Shown here: in pieces, positions 40,644 through 42,591 of the stretch
Layout of the letters: each line of letters begins with the position of its first letter
Numbering within the stretch: position 1 is the first letter of the stretch
DNA from: Planctomycetia bacterium
Lineage (GTDB): Bacteria > Planctomycetota > UBA8108 > SXIK01
DNA length: 42,591 bases
Direction of reading: 5' to 3'
Assembly (NCBI GenBank): GCA_005772855.1
Contig: SXIK01000201.1
Coordinates: 1-42,591, forward strand
Program-made: the position numbers and the translations under genes
Notes under the pieces: model-generated
What the model was told of the DNA's origin: nothing
What the model saw: only the letters and a program-made list of their open reading frames with translations
The model's database searches: none

Positions 40644-42271
40644 CTCCCCTCCTTCAGCGTGAACCGATCCAGTAGCACCCACGGAGACAGCGCCTGAGAC
40701 GCTGGTTGGCCAGGCCGGGAAGCCCCGGCGTTACCGCCCCGTGCCTCGGAAGCCACGGCCGACGTTGCGATCCACGCCGCTGCGGCGGCGATGAGAGGCA
40801 GCTCCTCCTTCGGGGGTGATCCCGGAAAGAACTCCCTGTCACGGAGCCGCTCGGCGAGGTACTGGCAGTGGTTGTGACCTCTCAGAAAGCCGGCGTCGGA
40901 AAGAAGAGCGAGCCCGAGGGGCACCGTGGTCAGGACTCCCGAGACCCGCATCTCGCCGAGCGCGACCTTGAGCCTCGAGAGCGCCGCGGAGCGATGGGGG
41001 CCCCACGCGACCACCTTGGCAATCAACGAGTCGTAGTAAGGGGTGACCTCGTTTCCCTGCTCAAGGCCCGTCTCGACCCGCACCCAGGGTCCCGCGGGAA
41101 GTCGAAGAGCGGTCACTCGACCTGTGGAAGGGCTGAAATCGTCGGTGGGGTCCTCGGCGTTCACTCGAAACTCAACGGCAGCGCCGTGGGGTTCGATGAC
41201 CGAGGCGGAGAGGTCCTCGGACCAGCCCGGGAGTTCGTCTCCTTGCGCGATGGCGATCTGTTCCGCCACGAGATCGACACCAGCAGTCATTTCGGTCACG
41301 GGGTGCTCGACCTGGATTCGCGTGTTCATCTCGAGAAAGAAGAGCTCCTCATCTTCCGACAGCAGGAATTCGAGTGTGCCGGCGCCGCGGTACTGTTCGC
41401 TCGATACCGCCCGTCCCGCCGTGAGGAGCAGCTTTTCACGGATTGCTGGCGTCATGCCCGGCGAAGGCGTCTCCTCGAGAAGCTTCTGCAACCTGCGCTG
41501 GGTCGAACAGTCGCGCTCGTAAAACAGGCGCACGCCCCCCATGCCATCACCCAGCACTTGCACCTCCACATGCCGTGCCCGCTCGACATACCGCTCCGCA
41601 ATTAGATCGCTCGAGCCAAAGGAGCTCCTGGCCTCGGAAGCTGCGGCATCGAATGCGGCTTCCAGCTCGTCGGCGGATCGCACAATGCGAATACCCTTGC
41701 CACCACCGCCGGCAGCCGCCTTGAGGAGGAGTGGAAAGCCGACCTGCTTCGCGAGCTTCTTGAGCTCGCCCCTCTCCACGGCGCCGTCGCTTCCGGGCAC
41801 CGGGGGGATCCCGGCTGACTTGAGCGCGGAGCGGGCGCCTAGCTTGTCACCAAGGCGTGTGATGTTCTCGGCGGTTGGGCCAATGAACACGAGACCGGCT
41901 TCCTCGACGGCCCTGGCAAAGGCGGCGTTTTCGGAGAGAAAACCGTAGCCGGGGTGGATGGCCTCGGCTCCATGGCTTCTTGCTGCATGGATCAGCCCCT
42001 CGATTTTCAAATAGCTCTCGGTGGCGGGCGCAGGCCCGATGAACGCGGCTTCGTCGGCGAGACGGACATGCAACGCGTTGCGGTCCACCTCCGAGTAGAC
42101 CGCCACGCTCCGGAGCCCCAGCGCCTTGAGCGAGCGGATGACACGCACCGCGATTTCTCCCCGATTCGCCACCAATACCTTCTTGATTCTCTTCTTTTTA
42201 CGGGAAATAGCACTGGTCCTTTCGGCCCCCGGGAGCCTCTTGGCGTTGTGAATTCCAGGGTCGCGCGTCAT
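40640..42271 (-). CDS. Biotin carboxylase subunit of acyl-CoA carboxylase
   Basis: ATP-grasp enzyme that carboxylates biotin with bicarbonate. After a 30-residue N-terminal tail, the BC domain starts KKVLVANRGEIAVRVIRSLKALG. It includes EAIHPGYGFLSENAAFA, the glycine-rich ATP loop KAAAGGGGKGIRIV, the ERDCSTQRRLQKLLEE active-site region and EMNTRIQVEHPVTEM. The C-terminal part to about 475 is normal. The last 65 residues (from FPGSPPKEELP...) are an extra tail. At 543 residues it is longer than AccC and shorter than fused PccA, so the carrier is a separate protein. Its ATG overlaps the beta-subunit stop (ATGA). Confidence 0.93.
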   Translation of the reverse strand: MTRDPGIHNAKRLPGAERTSAISRKKKRIKKVLVANRGEIAVRVIRSLKALGLRSVAVYSEVDRNALHVRLADEAAFIGPAPATESYLKIEGLIHAARSHGAEAIHPGYGFLSENAAFARAVEEAGLVFIGPTAENITRLGDKLGARSALKSAGIPPVPGSDGAVERGELKKLAKQVGFPLLLKAAAGGGGKGIRIVRSADELEAAFDAAASEARSSFGSSDLIAERYVERARHVEVQVLGDGMGGVRLFYERDCSTQRRLQKLLEETPSPGMTPAIREKLLLTAGRAVSSEQYRGAGTLEFLLSEDEELFFLEMNTRIQVEHPVTEMTAGVDLVAEQIAIAQGDELPGWSEDLSASVIEPHGAAVEFRVNAEDPTDDFSPSTGRVTALRLPAGPWVRVETGLEQGNEVTPYYDSLIAKVVAWGPHRSAALSRLKVALGEMRVSGVLTTVPLGLALLSDAGFLRGHNHCQYLAERLRDREFFPGSPPKEELPLIAAAAAWIATSAVASEARGGNAGASRPGQPASQALSPWVLLDRFTLKEGR

Positions 42272-42591
42272 AGCGGTATGTTCCCATGCTTCTTGGGAGG
42301 CAGCGTCTGCCGCTTGTTCTTGAGCAGTTCGAGGGCCGTGACAAGATGGCGACGCGTTGTGCGAGGTTCGATCACATCGTCGATGTAACCGCGCTCTGCC
42401 GCTGCCAGAGGGTTCGTGAAAGCATCACGATACTCCTCCGTGAGGCGCGCCTCGGTCTCGACCGGGTCCTTGGACCCATCAATCTCCTTCCTGAAGATGA
42501 TCTCGACTGCACCCTTCGCGCCCATCACGGCAATCTCGGCAGTCGGCCACGCGAAATTCATGTCGGCCCGAATGTGCTTCGAGCCCATGAC
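42268..42591 (-). CDS. pccB: Acyl-CoA carboxylase beta subunit, C-terminal part
   Basis: Carboxyltransferase that moves the carboxyl group from biotin to an acyl-CoA such as propionyl-CoA. Only the last 107 or so residues are in the window; the gene continues beyond the right edge. The visible end has FAWPTAEIAVMGAKGAVEII, RLTEEYRDAFTNPLAAAERGYIDDVIEP and the closing KNKRQTLPPKKHGNIPL, which are diagnostic of PccB/MmdA-type carboxyltransferases. Propionyl- rather than acetyl-CoA specificity is likely but cannot be proved from this part. The stop overlaps the carboxylase start, so the three subunit genes form one operon. Confidence 0.93.
   Translation of the reverse strand, partial: VMGSKHIRADMNFAWPTAEIAVMGAKGAVEIIFRKEIDGSKDPVETEARLTEEYRDAFTNPLAAAERGYIDDVIEPRTTRRHLVTALELLKNKRQTLPPKKHGNIPL

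Noticed and set aside
1-42591. CRISPR array, rRNA operon or complete insertion sequence
   Set aside because: No regularly spaced direct repeats, rRNA sequence, or transposase with flanking inverted repeats was seen.

Overview
The window looks like a chromosomal segment of a GC-rich, Gram-negative bacterium. An LPS-type heptosyltransferase, lipoproteins and PilT motors point to an outer membrane and type IV pili. An ECF sigma factor next to a Ser/Thr kinase-WD40 fusion, a second membrane Ser/Thr kinase, TPR proteins and a gliding-type ABC cluster are a combination typical of Planctomycetota. That placement is inferred from gene content only; other GC-rich phyla with many kinases cannot be excluded.

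Left end (1-2846): the decayed edge of an integrated element. It holds an HsdR (type I restriction) fragment, a small nuclease-like protein and a tyrosine recombinase, all leftward. The recombinase lies beside a 3' half of tRNA-Cys, and a 3' tail of a tRNA-Ser marks the apparent border at 2846. Core genome (2890-15026): a lipoprotein (leftward), then pilT-pilT-waaF, then fadI-fadJ-Ser/Thr kinase (rightward, coupled by stop/start overlaps), then a convergent membrane SGNH-hydrolase gene.

Middle (15170-28991): a secreted HExxHxxGxxD metalloprotein gene diverges from a promoter-led unit aroA-mnmG-nudix-der with overlapping stops and starts. It is followed by ruvC-purC-purE-mtnA. comEC runs leftward, and a TPR lipoprotein plus a PH-like membrane protein run rightward.

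Right part (29141-42591): leftward genes for an ECF sigma factor and a kinase-WD40 protein whose frame is broken twice, plus a TPR/thioredoxin-like protein. Rightward come ybaB-recR, then a membrane protein, an ABC ATPase and an ABC permease. Leftward at the end is an acyl-CoA carboxylase operon (beta subunit cut by the window edge, biotin carboxylase, biotin carrier). Together with fadI/fadJ it suggests acyl-CoA and propionyl-type metabolism.

The most unusual signal is a dispersed, GC-rich, hairpin-forming intergenic repeat of about 145 bp with four recognisable copies (7971-8114, 21354-21499, 29031-29110, 34152-34260). The two full copies share the same architecture and show a compensatory base change in a stem. 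A second non-coding signal is a tandem pair of 18-bp palindromic units at 34059-34094, which looks like a repressor operator. I saw no rRNA, no intact tRNA gene, no CRISPR array and no complete insertion sequence.
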